A stretch of DNA of 34,504 nt from Hyaloperonospora brassicae (lineage: Eukaryota; Oomycota; Peronosporomycetes; Peronosporales; Peronosporaceae): NCBI GenBank assembly GCA_947650285.1, contig CANTFL010000989.1, positions 1 through 34,504 on the forward strand. Direction: 5' to 3'. Shown here one piece after another: positions 17,579 through 28,328 of this stretch. Positions within the stretch are counted from its first letter, which is position 1. The number at the start of each line of letters is the position of its first letter. The translations under genes and the position numbers were made by a program. The notes beneath the pieces are model-generated. The model did not search any database. It worked only from the letters and a program-made list of their open reading frames with translations, and was not told the origin of the DNA.

Positions 17579-17972
17579 CTATAGTGTCCAGTTTGATAAC
17601 AATGCAGCCCATCGTCCTAATCTCCCATTGAGACCGGAAGATTGGAGTAACCAGGCTAAGGTTGAATAACGCGTCAGCACGGTGATCTCACGAGACACCA
17701 GCATGATATAGCATATATCTAGCATCCTTATCAATGCTATGTACCTCCTCCTCCACCATGCCATAGTTGACTTCGTTAGGCTTCAGTGTACGGCTTGAAA
17801 AAGTGACCGGCCAGTACACCTCCTCATGTTTCTGCAGCAATGCAGCCGACACAGCCCACTTGCTCGCGTACACCACAATCACTGGCGGTCGATCCGGGTC
17901 AAAGTATTTCAAAATGGATGTAGTCGCTATCTTCTGTTTCAAGAAAGTACACGCGATCGTTGCTTTCTCCCA
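17579..17972 (-). pseudogene. Right-arm RNase H (Ty3-type)
   Basis: Mirror of 4297-4690, with the same frameshift between the frames 17942-17688 and 17764-17579. The VYAS variant of the catalytic DAS motif is shared. Confidence 0.87.
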
Positions 17973-18242
17973 TTAACTCCTGCTATCCGGACCCTTATCG
18001 CCCTCAGCGATCGGGTGTGATTCCTGATCGTCCCAAGCAATTTGGCGTGACTCGTGATCGCCCCCAGCAATTGGGTGCGATTCCTGATCGAGCTCCAAAA
18101 TTGGGCGTGACCCCTGATCGCCCCCAGCAATTGGGTGGGATTCCTGATCGCCCCTAGCAATCGGGTGGTATTCCTGATCGCCCCAAGCAATTGGGTGCGA
18201 TTCCGTATTGGCCTCAGCAATTGGGTGCAATTTCTGATCGCT
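17973..18242 (-). repeat. Right-arm 30-bp decapeptide array
   Basis: Mirror of 4027-4296, same eight units in the same order and the same terminal stop. Tandem arrays usually change length quickly, so an unchanged unit count in both arms points to recent copying or conversion. Confidence 0.85.
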
Positions 18243-18342
18243 TGTGGGGGCAGTATGACGCAGCCGAGTTCGCCTAGCAACCTCCACTGTCTTTGGGTCG
18301 TCATACGCTCATCGGATCTCATGGAAATCGGCTTCTCGTAAT

Positions 18343-19363
18343 TCGTACAGTACTAAGGCGTACACTGAAAAGTCTTCGATGAATCGACTGTAATAGTTGA
18401 GGCTCCCCAGAAACTATTGCATTGACCGTGAGGAGCGAGGAAATGGTATGTTTACCGATGATCCTGGATCCTTTGAGTCCGCTTCTAATCCAGCCAAAGA
18501 CACTTAATGACCCCAGGTAGTCTATCTTGCGTCATCCCCAGAAGCTCTTAGCCAGACTGATCGACAAATTCCATAGATTGCACACGTTCAATAATCGTTA
18601 CACTTTGCGGTAGAGAGATTCCCACGACGGGGCCGGTATCAGTATATCGTCGATGTATGACCTTCGACCAAGTACCGACGTCTTCATGTCAGAATCCGAT
18701 TCCCCGTCGGTAAACACATCGATAAGATCTGGTGGTCTCGAAGTGATCGTAGTCGGACGTGTACCAATCTTCAAATATCCATGTAACGCATTGCCGATCA
18801 GTCGTTGGTAAATCCACGGTGCGTTCTTCAATCCAAACGACATCCTTAGCCATTCAAACAGGCCTGATGGTGTAATAAACGGCGAAATATCTCTGGCTTG
18901 CTCCGTCATCTCCACCACCCAAAAACCACTTGCCATGTCTAAGGAACAGTACCGCATGGCTTTCTCCATATCCTGCAGCAAGTCGCTGATCAAAGGCATG
19001 GGGTAAACCATCAATCTCGTCAGTTGATTCGCTCGTCTATAGTCGATGCATTATCGAATATCTTCTCCGTTCCTCTTTATGATCACCACGATCGGTGATG
19101 CCCACGGAGAAGTGGACGGGCGTATTATCTGCGCCGTCAATAGTCCCTTGATTAGATCAGCTAGCTTCCCGCGAAATTTGGGAGCGACCAGCCACACCTT
19201 TTGTGCGATCGGGTTAGCATCTTTGATATTGATATTACAGACCGCTCCACGACCCGCAGGGGGTAGGGCATGACCTTGTAACGATTAGCATATGGCAATT
19301 TACCCATATTAGTTGTCGCAACTTCTCTTGATCACTTGACAGTGGCTCTCCTGGGTCGCCCAC
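18343..19363 (-). pseudogene. Right-arm reverse transcriptase
   Basis: Mirror of 2906-3926. The open core 19014-18598 shows SLDMASGFWVVEM, FGLKNAPWIYQRL and SYIDDILI. The only residue change seen is SGLFDWLRM to SGLFEWLRM. Stops and frameshifts are those of the left copy. Confidence 0.9.
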
Positions 19364-19768
19364 TTAAATGTCCTCTAAAGATATCTCAGTCGTCGATGTA
19401 ACAACTTCCGGTAGGATCGCCATGTGCTGATCGACATCCTCAGCATACAACTCTCCACTTTCGTTACGGTACGTCGATTCGGTAAGCGGTTACACCCCCG
19501 TCTTTTCTTCTCCGATCGCCACGACGTCATTCCGTTTCACCAGTCGATCGGACTTTTCCTGTAACTCACAATCTCTGATCGCACTCCCGTTTGTCTGACA
19601 GCGGTACTTTCCTTGCAGCAAATCGCTGATACCTCGCCCGATATCTTTTGCGTCGACCATGCGCTCTTCTTTTTGAGCAAGAGATAGGGGTGCTAACTGA
19701 GGGGCCGGCGGAGGAGTCATCACATGATCTACTAATTCGCCGGCATCTGCAGCTGCTACAGCACAATA
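19364..19768 (-). pseudogene. Right-arm pol segment upstream of RT
   Basis: Mirror of 2501-2905. One residue differs, KYRCHTNGS to KYRCQTNGS. The frame runs 19723-19490 and ends at the shared stop. Confidence 0.72.
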
Positions 19769-19946
19769 CCGCCTACAAGGCTGCTTTCTACCAAGCTGAC
19801 CGTCAATACGTAGATTAGAGAGCAGTCAAGAGCTTTTTCTACTCTGCACTGACACCTACGCCGGCGACGGCGCTCGTCTGCTACTAAAGGCACTTTACGC
19901 GTTTCGCTAGCAAAGCATTTGCGTCAGCACAATCTTTACAAAGCGG

Positions 19947-20659
19947 ATGCCTTCGGACGCCACGCATTACTGTCTGAGTGGTCCAGCAGCGATACTGTCC
20001 GATCTCATTTCTTCTCCCAGCATCCACGTACTACATATATCACATAGAACGTACGTGGGTTTAAAAGAAGCGTACGGGCCGGCTGGATGTCGGCATGGAG
20101 AAGCCGTCCTGCCTGTGACCGCCCTCAAGCGGGGTACATTCAGGAAACACATGTTAAAACATCCGAAGAAGCTCAAGAGTTGTGCTCGACCTGGGCACGT
20201 ATGTGGGGCAAGCACCGAGACGACGGTCACCCGCCGCTTTCGTACTGGAGCGTGGGGTCGTCTCGTGTTGGAGGAGTAGCCATTTTGCTTACACCCTCTT
20301 TATCTGTGAAAGCTTCTCCCTGGCGGCCGAATTTGTGAAATACCAGGACGATCGCTGTCTCATTCAATGATATGGTCCTCTTCAATGTGTACGCTCCGTC
20401 GCTCAGAACCGAGCGTGAAGCGTACTACATTTCTCTCGCCAGTTGGAAATTTCCACGAGACAGCTCTATCGCTACAAGTGAATTCAACTGCGTCCAAAGC
20501 CCTCTCCTTAATCGGCTTGGTCATCATCGGTCGTGTCGACCGGAGAGCCCGAGTCTTCAAGCTATTCAGGATCTTCACGGACTAGAGGACGCTCGGCTCC
20601 TTCGCTCCCACGCCGACGATGAGGAAGCGGACGACTATGTGGATCATTATATATATTAA
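19947..20659 (+). pseudogene. LINE ORF2 endonuclease domain (right copy)
   Basis: Mirror of 1610-2322, with QETHVKTSEE, SRVGGVAILL, LFNVYAPSL and FNCVQSPLLNRLG. Same frame breaks as the left copy. Confidence 0.85.
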
Positions 20660-20706
20660 GAAGGGGTATCGGCAAGCCGCATTGATCGTTTCTATGTTTC
20701 TCAGCG

Positions 20707-21163
20707 GTGGCTGATTTGGTGCTGTGGTTAGCCGTCCGAACACCTCCCCAGGAGTCGGACCATCAAGAAGTGGAGTTACACTTACGCGTGCGGCAGCTTT
20801 CTGCCTCCACCCTCCACCGGCTTCCGGTATCCTATCCCATTCAGACACACCAACGTGCGCTCCGATCTCATTGCGGAAATGGATGGGTGGGCAGTATCCC
20901 CAACTATGACGGTCAGGAACTGGGATTCTACCGTGGAAGCGTGCAAACATTGCGTCACAACTGTCCGCAAGCGCGAGCGTCAAAGACGCGCACGTTTTAA
21001 GCAGCTGGTAAGCCGACGCGACCGGCGCCAGCTCTTTACCCGTCCTCAGTGGATCAGAGCTAATACGGACGATCACCGTCTCGAGCATCACGTTCGATTA
21101 GGGCAGAGCCTCGAACGGACCACTGAGCGCCTCCGGTGGTCGTTTAAGCGAGTCGCCGATTGA
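20707..21163 (+). pseudogene. LINE ORF2 linker (right copy)
   Basis: Mirror of 1106-1562. The two overlapping frames, 20707-21000 and 20855-21163, are identical to the left copy. One substitution lies just upstream of them, seen as Lys to Glu in the antisense frame. Confidence 0.6.
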
Positions 21164-21377
21164 GAGCGCGACCAAACAGTTACGAATATCGTCCGCTTTC
21201 ATGGTCCGCAATTTAGGCGAAACATGTCCATTGCCTACAAGTTTTCTTCGGAATGGTCACCAGTTCTCAGTGCCGTGCATCGGGTAAAGCCCTTGGCAGC
21301 TTAACCAAGAGCGTTGCTGGACTTTGTGTCAGTGCCTACCGATCGCTTAATTTTTTACCGCTTCTAATACTGGGCTG

Positions 21378-21945
21378 ATGTTGGACGTCACTGAGACTGA
21401 AGTCTTCCAAGCCATCTCTGAGCTTAGCTGCCACAAAGCTTCACGACCGGACGGTCTTAACAACGACTTCTACAAAGATACGTTCGCTTTACTGGCTCCG
21501 GCGCGGGTGAACATGTGCAATAAAATTATGCACGGTTCTCCTATGCCACCTTCCTTTCTCGAAGCAATGATTATTCCTCTTCGAAAATTGGGTGATTCGC
21601 CGGACGCACTTGACTACCGGCCGATCTCTTTGCTCCAAACCAGTTACAAAATTTTTGCGAAAGTGCTGGTCTCCCGACTTCAGCAAGTCTTACCTACACT
21701 CACCGGGGAATCGCAACAAGGATTTGTCCGAGGTGGACAAATGCAAAAACTAGTCATAATGATTACTACCCAACTTGCTTCAGCGGAGGAGAGGACAAAT
21801 ATATCAGTCGTCTTGAGCCGGGCCATTCTCTTACTAGACTTTCGCAAGTCTTACGACACTGTGAGCCGAGATTTTCTATACGCGGCATTACGAAGCTTTT
21901 AGTTTAATGAAGTGTTTATTACGCTCGTCACCCGGATGCATTTCG
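21378..21945 (+). pseudogene. LINE ORF2 reverse transcriptase, N-terminal half (right copy)
   Basis: Mirror of 324-891, with DYRPISLL, QQGFVRGGQ and LLDFRKSYD. It stops at 21902, then FNEVFITLVTRMHF runs up to LTR-C at 21946. The missing 3' half of the LINE does not reappear after LTR-C: the next recognisable sequence is Gypsy gag. Confidence 0.9.
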
Positions 21946-22268
21946 TGTAACGGGGCAGCCCGTTACATGGAAGTGTGACTTTAAAAGAAAGTGACACCAA
22001 AGAATGTTTAGTAAATATTCTTTGAACAATATCACCGATAATGGTGATATTGGTGAAGCGACCAAAGGGTCTGCTCATTGGTTGATACCGTAATGATATC
22101 AACCCACCAATCGCCGCAGGACGCGCGCAATGAGTGGTGACGAGACGTCACCATACACTCAGTTAGAATAGTATAATTGAGTTAATTCAAACAGAGAGAC
22201 AGTGGTTAAAGACTTAAATATATTAATATTACAGTTTTACTTTTCCCTTATCTACGCTTCTTCGTTTG
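21946..22268 (+). mobile_element. LTR-C fragment inserted in LINE (right copy)
   Basis: Starts TGTAACGGGGCAGCCCGTTACA. Differs from the left copy at about 15 positions in the outer 190 bases and about one position in the rest. No CCGTTACA terminus is seen near 22268, so its 3' end is either lost or lies a little farther right under the gag-like frame. Confidence 0.7.
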
Positions 22269-24300
22269 CCTCGTGTACGTCTGTCGGGGCTCCGATACCC
22301 TTGCCTTAAGTTCACGCAAGGGTGCGCCTAGGTACATTAGTTGCACTAATCTACGCCGGTCCACGTCCTCTTCCGATACACTTGGATCCGACTCCGAACT
22401 GCTGCTCTCGCTTTCCACCTTGATTGCTGGTACGGCTCGAGTTGACTTTGACGGCACCTGATCAGCATTAACTTTGATCGCTGATAAAGCTTATCCGATC
22501 CCATCGACGCCTTCGTATACCGTTTTCCGTCCGCTGATACACACGAAAAAATTCTTTCATGTCGTCTGCGTCCGACAATCGCAGTAGAGTCAACTGTTTT
22601 GCTAAATCGCGATCGTCTAGCGCATAAATAAAATTTTCCACCTGTTAACTCCGCGTACCGTGTTTTCATTCTCTAATACCGACCTTCGATCGGATTGCCG
22701 CTCCATTCAACTGGTGTTAATATCCCAGCGGTATTTTATCCGGTAGTTTGCGTGCGTGGTAATACTGGTTGGCCATTGACACGCCGTACCTTCCATATTA
22801 CACCATGAAACTTTACATTAGATATTTCCTCGTGCGACGAGTAGTGCGACTCAGTTGACTGTGCCAATTCTTTTCAGGTCCCGTCAGTAAATCACTGAAC
22901 ACCAGGCATTTCTCTTCATCTGGTATTTGGTCTCTTAGGAACGCCAACTTGACCTTGCTGACTCAGCTTCTGGCGCGAATTCTGTCTCGGTCTCTGCCAT
23001 TGAACTCCTTCAGCTCGCCGATCACCGAGAAACGGGAACGCTGGGGAGACGGCCCTTGATTTATTGACACTTCTGCCGGCGCCATAAATGGCCGCCTCAG
23101 GTCCTCCCGCTCCGATATGTACGGGGTATGTCATCCGTGATCGCCAAAGTCTGATTGACCTTGACGCGAACCGACCGACTCCATCTCCACATCCGGAAAG
23201 TATTTCACTCAAGCTCTTGGCATCTTGATCGCTTGACTTGGGTAGATCACTTGACAGGCTTACCTCTGCAGCCTCTGTTCGAATCGCTACATTGCGTTTT
23301 CAATGTAACACAGCAGATGTCCTTGTAAGGCCGCTGCGTCATCTTCGGTGGCGCGTATATCTGCCGATCGCGGCTCAGCCCTGATTTCTTTGGCGCGATC
23401 ATGCCGATGATCGGATTCACTGGAGCCTAGTGACATCCGTTATATGCCGATCGAGGCGTCTGAGTCGATCTCGGATTCCGCTGAGGCAAAATGCAACAAT
23501 CCAGTGTGATATTACTTCGTCATGTCCGCAATCGTAATACTCGCTTGATGTTGGCTTTGCCTGTGAAAAGGATTAGATTCTTCACAATGATCGACTTGCG
23601 CAGGTAATTTGATCTTGATCAAAATCTGTCAGTTTTTTTCACATCGATCATCTCCGCCACGAACCCAGCTTCATGCCAAAGTTGCATGATCCCATAGATT
23701 CCTTCCAGCATGTTTTATGCAATTACCGGGGTCGATACCGGACTTTAAGTCTCGTCGATCAGTTCTGGCTTCAGCACTTGGAGTACTATGTCGCTTCATA
23801 GTAAACTCTTCAGCATCTTTCACTCGTACAAATTGGCCATCTCTTCAAGTTTCCATCCTTCCATCTTTATTTTGTCGTCCACGAACTTGAACGGATTTGA
23901 GGTCTTGTTCGAGACTTTATCGCGTTGGTCAGGTTCGGTCGTTGTCTTCTTTACCCTCGCCGTTCTCGATTTCTCTTATCTCGAGATTGCAGGTGTGACC
24001 TTAATAAACTTATAATCGATTTTATCCGAAGCATTTTCACCCAGCGAATTATGTGTATAGCAGGATCCGCGGTGGTCCCCGATGGAACCTCAGGAGGGGG
24101 TCGAGGTTTTCTACGAAATCGAGCGATGGATCTTCCCCTTTAATTTTCTTGTCATCAGATACGCTCCCAGAACACTGATGAACTGGGAAAATTTAATACT
24201 TACGCGTCTGTGGCGATTCCTTGGCCATCGACGATTGCATAGTAGATTCAGGTTTTATATTCACATCAGCACTCAAAGACTTACGGTAAAATCCCAAATC
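22269..24300 (-). pseudogene. Gypsy element 3 gag
   Basis: Minus-strand coding traces in order: VDDKIKMEGWKLEEMANLYE (about 23900-23830), NMLEGIYGIMQLWHEAGF (about 23715-23660), a Gln/Arg-rich stretch at 23212-22916, ALDDRDLAKQLTLLRLSDAD (about 22630-22570), and VESESSSSESDPSVSEEDVD (22430-22370) with RRRLVQLMYLGAPLRELKA. The order, with a capsid-like helical part followed by an acidic Ser-rich tail, fits Gypsy gag. Stops and frameshifts are frequent. No CCHC knuckle is seen before the frame runs into LTR-C. Confidence 0.7.
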
Positions 24301-24310
24301 ACCAGAAGAT

Positions 24311-24326
24311 CCGGGCACGCGCACCA
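24311..24326 (-). other. Primer binding site of Gypsy element 3
   Basis: One base after the LTR ends in CCACA, the minus strand reads TGGTGCGCGTGCCCGG. TGG followed by a GC-rich match is what the 3' end of a tRNA (ending in CCA) would pair with. It identifies 24328-24898 as a 5' LTR and gives element 3 its direction. I could not name the tRNA. Confidence 0.7.
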
Positions 24327-24327
24327 T

Positions 24328-24898
24328 TGTGGTGAAATGGTGATCCCTATTTTCTTGTGATCCCCGCTCTCTACTGGCGCCCGGACGACGGACTAAAGGA
24401 GATGGTACCCCTATTCCGTGTTTTATATGTTCTTGCTCAACTTGTGCACCCGTCGGAAAGGCGGGTTGCGCTCTTCTTGGTAGAGTTGAACTGAAACTGA
24501 ACTTGACCGTCTCAGGGATAGGTGTTGATCGGGTGGAAAAGCTTCACCCGGTCAAACGTAGGCGCGGATCGCGTGGAAATTCTCCACTCGATTGCTATTA
24601 CACTTGAGCGCTCTACCACAGTTTCCTGTATCCAACTTGATGCTTAATCCGCGAGCCTTCTGAGCACTTGAGCCGTCTCGCGTTCTTGAATCTGAACCAT
24701 AGGGTTCACTGCGACCTATCGCAGTTGATGGGGTGGTGAGAATTACTTTTCCGTCTGGCCAAACAATCTAAGGGCGAAGTTTGCTGAGAAGCGGGTGACT
24801 CTCTTTTCTTTGGGAGGCCAAACTTTCTGCCCGAAAGAAGTCGACGCGTGTCTTTCGTTGAAAATTCAATTCTGTTTAATGTCAGCCAACCAAATCCA
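24328..24898 (-). mobile_element. LTR-B, 5' LTR of Gypsy element 3
   Basis: 571 bp, starts TGGATTTGGTTGGC at 24898 and ends TTTCACCACA at 24328. It is close to LTR-B at 14575-15480 apart from the nested element there. Unlike the other LTRs in the window it is followed by a primer binding site. Its upstream side (24899-25300) is the 3' internal region of an LTR-B element, so one LTR serves as the border of two internal regions. Confidence 0.85.
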
Positions 24899-25300
24899 AA
24901 CCCTAGGACTATGCCTATCTGTTTGCTAGGTCAACTGTTGTGCACTGCCTGTCTATGTCACTTATCTCTTACCTCATGTGGTCCACAATAGATACTCCGT
25001 AGTGGATCGCCCCATACCGGATCGCAGAGTACCGGATCGCAGAATACCTTAATGATCCAAAACTTTGATCGCAGATCGCGATCGGTCAATCGTCGATTCT
25101 TGACTATACTCCTTCTTGACCGTTAGGTGGGTCACTCTGCATAATTTCCACAGTCATTGTCTATCACTAAGTCGTGTGACACCATCATCCGTTCTAACGA
25201 GCCCATATCCGTACGCGCTCCACCAATCAAATTGATTTTTCACTTAAGGCGGATCGCGCGATCCACACTTCCGTCAATCTTCCTTCACGCTTCCACGCGA
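24899..25300 (-). mobile_element. 3' internal region of a second LTR-B element
   Basis: Reverse complement of about 14150-14574, high identity, with two instead of four 15-bp units at 25013-25041. The match ends near 25300, before the start of the antisense gene found in element 2. No coding frame. Confidence 0.75.
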
Positions 25301-25340
25301 TGCGCTATTACCAAATAGCACTTTTGTGGGCGATCTAGCA

Positions 25341-25570
25341 AAATACGAGTTCGAAGTGAAAGAATTACGGACAAGCTGTCAGGATGACCGACACACTATG
25401 GTAGGTTGCATAGACAGTTCAAAGTCTATCGGATAGGATATGGTTTTCCCTTAAGGGTGGACGAAGCCGACTTAAACTGTGAAGCGTTGAAAAGAAATGG
25501 GACCGTGGTCGCGTACAGAAGAATCGGCTTGAAGTGATTCAGGCGCACGAAATGGAGAACTCTGGTGAAT
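25341..25570 (+). pseudogene. Gypsy element 4 chromodomain remnant
   Basis: YEFEVKELRTS corresponds to EEFEVDRITDM of element 1; then FKVYRIGYGF-type text and VDEADLNCEAL, followed by NRLEVIQAHEMENSGEW. Recognition rests on alignment with 6833-7058. Several indels separate the pieces. This region is followed by non-coding sequence similar to 7060-7500. Confidence 0.7.
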
Positions 25571-26398
25571 GGTCGTCAGGTCGTTGATAGGAGAGGAAAT
25601 ACAAAGGGGCTGCATCGGAGGGTGGAAAGATCCCATAAGGGAGGTTATATGAAAAGGTGTAAGAGCGTTCGATGTTGTGGGTATGGATATTACACATTTG
25701 TTGACCCAATCACGTAAATTGAAGCTGTGCGATATTTTGATGACCATTTTTTAAGATCTGTGTACCTTTGATCGCGACATATTGGGGCCTAAGGTGATAG
25801 CATCGACGGTGGATAATGAAGAAATGAGAATAATATAAAAATTAAAAAGAGATACGCAGCAAAAAAGAGAAGCGATATTGATTGAAGAGAATAACAACTC
25901 TGGGATGATCACGACGGAGAAAATTCGCCGGATATGCCGGTGATCTATGACTCGAAATGTTTTGCGACCGCAAACCGATATTAGTGACGCCACGGCTCAG
26001 CTGAATCATGCAGAGACAAGGCAGTGATTAAGTTCGGAATCTTGGTCATTTTGCATCCTTATCCAGATAATCACACTCGTTTCTCTTTAGGGGAGAGGAA
26101 ATGCAAGAGGAAGGGGCCCAAATGACGTTTATTTCACTATTCAAGTCGATCATTATTTGGAGAATAAAAGAAAGCACTATTTTCCATCGCGGTCCAGATC
26201 GCGATTGGCGATGATGTCGTGCTTGTCAAAATGTTTCAGACTCCGGATGAAATTGGCTATTCCGACTGGAAATGGGACGAACATGGATACACAATTTTTT
26301 GCTCTATCCAGTGACTAGATAAGAGATTAGCTTGATAGTTTTATCGAGAATTTTTCAATGTTTATGACAGTACAGAGACAGGATCTGCACCGAGTCAA

Positions 26399-26644
26399 TC
26401 AACTGGGGGGGCAGCGATCTGCTTGGAAGCCTGGCGACTTTAGAACCTTGTATGCGGGAAACGGAAAGGATATCGGCTGAAAGAAATGCTTTAGCATGAA
26501 ATTTACTTTAATATCTGCGACACCATAGGTATCTGCTTCAACGGGCTGACCATGGAAAAATTTAAAAAGATGATAGGGGGAAGCGATAGCTGTACCCAGA
26601 AATTCACTGTTTGCGCGGTAAACGATTGGCTTGCAATGTGGCAT
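26399..26644 (-). CDS. Small unrecognised ORF, 81 residues
   Basis: ATG start, no internal stop, aromatic-rich with KPIVYRANSEFLGTAIASPY and KHFFQPISFPFPAYKVL. Composition is more protein-like than other frames nearby, but there is no motif, no neighbour that explains it, and a run of G at its end. It may be a fragment of a longer gene or chance. Confidence 0.25.
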   Translation of the reverse strand: MPHCKPIVYRANSEFLGTAIASPYHLFKFFHGQPVEADTYGVADIKVNFMLKHFFQPISFPFPAYKVLKSPGFQADRCPPS

Positions 26645-27319
26645 GTTGGCTAGAAGCTAACAGAATTTCACATATTCGCAATCATCACCAGACATGCTGA
26701 TATTAACCGACTATTATCTCGACGGCTCGCCTGAAAGATCTTCCTCGGAACATTTGTTAGTGAGTTACGTTGCGGCGACATGTGCGGGATATATTTTGCA
26801 TATTAGCTTAGTTATATTGATCTTTTGCAGGATTTTTTTGTGTGATGTTAGCTAAACGAAATAGTAACAAGTTGGCTAAGTCTTTTGGGAAGGGGGATTC
26901 TAATTAGGTTAGTGCGGATTCTAATCCTGCCGTGGGAAAATCAATTGTGACTGGTACTAAAGACCTGGTGTTTGGTGTTCACTGGAACTGCGACCCACCC
27001 GAAGTTACGTCCCCCACAACCACTTAATCATTTTCATTCTACATATGACGAAGCAGAGTCTATACCAAAGGAATATTACGAGACGTAATTAACCCAATGA
27101 TAGGTTAAACTGCAATTGAGGTAGACAGGGCACGATATCGGTGGCTGAGAGTTACCGGCTTCTATCAGCCATTCGTTTTTAGAGATAAGGACAACATAAA
27201 TACAACTCACTTTTCGGTTTTCATCCCCGGCCGTAAACTGTCTTCATTCTAGTGACAGCTCCATAGCCTAATTAGATTTTAACACCCTTGACTTCTTGTA
27301 AGCCTCCGAACGAATCTAG

Positions 27320-27752
27320 GAATGGGATCGCAAACTGGAGCCGGATACTTTGATTACGGTCGTCGATGAAGCTGAGTGGAGTACAATTGGCGTAGCAGCG
27401 GACTACACGCGTCAAAGGGAAGCAGATCATGACTTCGAAAGTGCTGCACAAGTAGCATCCTGAAACGAGGTGGACGAATCACCCATTTTCGATGATAAAT
27501 ATAACCAATTCTTCAGATCCGCCGGACCCTCCACTGACTCTGATAACGTCTGCGCGGACGGAATCGAAACAATATGCGCCGAAAGACGACTAGCAGATTC
27601 TTTAAAGCCCCCTCCGTAAAAATACATGAATGGCAACGACCGAGATGGTTATGTAGCTTGGCTCGATCATTTCGGCCGCTTATACTTAACCGATCACCCT
27701 GGACCGGCCGACAGCTGTGGAGAACGAAATGTGCTGGTGTTGCCGCCGGCGT
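27320..27752 (+). pseudogene. Unrecognised acidic coding-like stretch
   Basis: One frame gives LEPDTLITVVDEAEWSTIGV and, after one stop, NEVDESPIFDDKYNQFF, CADGIETICAERRLADSL, then after another stop NDRDGYVAWLDHFGRLYLTD. Balanced composition and only two stops in about 430 bases suggest decayed coding sequence. The longer minus-strand frame at 27908-27513 covers the same bases and is Arg/Ser-rich, so I consider it the shadow. No family recognised. Confidence 0.3.
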
Positions 27753-28103
27753 AAATACAGTAGATTGATGGAATTCGGCAGTTTGCACTGACTGAGCTGA
27801 TTGTGCGGGTTCATCCGCCGAGGCTTTACTGATCGAGCGAACAAAGCTGATAGTGTGTGTACACCTGACGAATTCTACGGAAACATGGTACGCGGGTCTG
27901 GCTTTCACGATTGAGAAATCTTGACGTACGGCTCAGGATCACCCACTAGCACTGAGCTGACCGGACGCACGATAGGAGGTGACCGCGTTGAGATCTTGGC
28001 CTGGGTGAAAGAGAGAAGGAATCTCCTGAAGTCCAGGAATACTTGTACGGAAGACCAAACCTAGTGGTAATCCGGGGACGCGTAATGTCCGAAGGAACTA
28101 GAT

Positions 28104-28328
28104 GTGAAAAAAAACGAAACTTTAGAAGCTAGCTGGGCCATGAGCCCGAAGCATGTCGCGGTCGGCAACATCAAGGTCGTAATTGGTTACAGCGGGTCGC
28201 GCGCAACTTCCCGGATTTGTACCAAACGTGAAGGCGCGCATGCTCCGAGTAATGACCCGAGATTTTTGTTTGTAGCCGACCTAATTTGCGGTCCGGTCGG
28301 AAGTTTCCGCGCGGTTTCGACCGCTTAG
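28104..28328 (+). CDS. Small unrecognised ORF, 74 residues
   Basis: GTG or an internal start; KKNETLEASWAMSPKHVAVG, NIKVVIGYSGSRATSRIC, FLFVADLICGPVGSFRAV. No motif recognised. It follows another short coding-like stretch (TELTGRTIGGDRVEILAWV at about 27953-28010) and might be part of the same decayed gene. Confidence 0.2.
   Translation: MKKNETLEASWAMSPKHVAVGNIKVVIGYSGSRATSRICTKREGAHAPSNDPRFLFVADLICGPVGSFRAVSTA

Larger units (their letters stand above)
15556..22268. repeat. Right arm of large inverted repeat
   Basis: This is the reverse complement of 1-6713. The inner end (15556) passes into a diverged but recognisably homologous integrase C-terminus (15481-15555), not into unrelated DNA. 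The outer end passes into minus-strand Gypsy gag at 22269. Frame breaks in LINE and Gypsy genes are shared with the left arm, so the arms became alike after those genes had already decayed. Confidence 0.95.
15481..24898 (-). mobile_element. Gypsy element 3 (minus strand), interrupted by LINE and LTR-C
   Basis: Read leftward: 5' LTR-B (24898-24328), primer binding site, gag (24300-22269), then the inserted LTR-C and LINE (22268 to about 19850), then pol from 19799 to 15481. Gag and pol are in matching order and orientation, so the simplest view is one element with LTR-C and LINE between gag and pol. The chromodomain and 3' LTR are missing. The pol part is nearly identical to element 1 because it is the right arm. 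Confidence 0.6.

Noticed and set aside
1..22268. Inverted repeat as a sequencing or assembly chimera
   Set aside because: The arms differ by scattered substitutions, diverge more at both ends, and are separated by 8.8 kb of different sequence, unlike a read-through hairpin artefact. Long reads are still needed to settle it.
23788..24015. Hydrophobic 75-residue plus-strand ORF resembling a membrane protein
   Set aside because: The opposite strand encodes gag traces such as VDDKIKMEGWKLEEM; charged codons read backward give a false hydrophobic frame.
27513..27908. 131-residue minus-strand ORF
   Set aside because: Arg/Ser/His-rich and opposite to a more protein-like acidic plus-strand frame; probably a shadow, though neither is identified.
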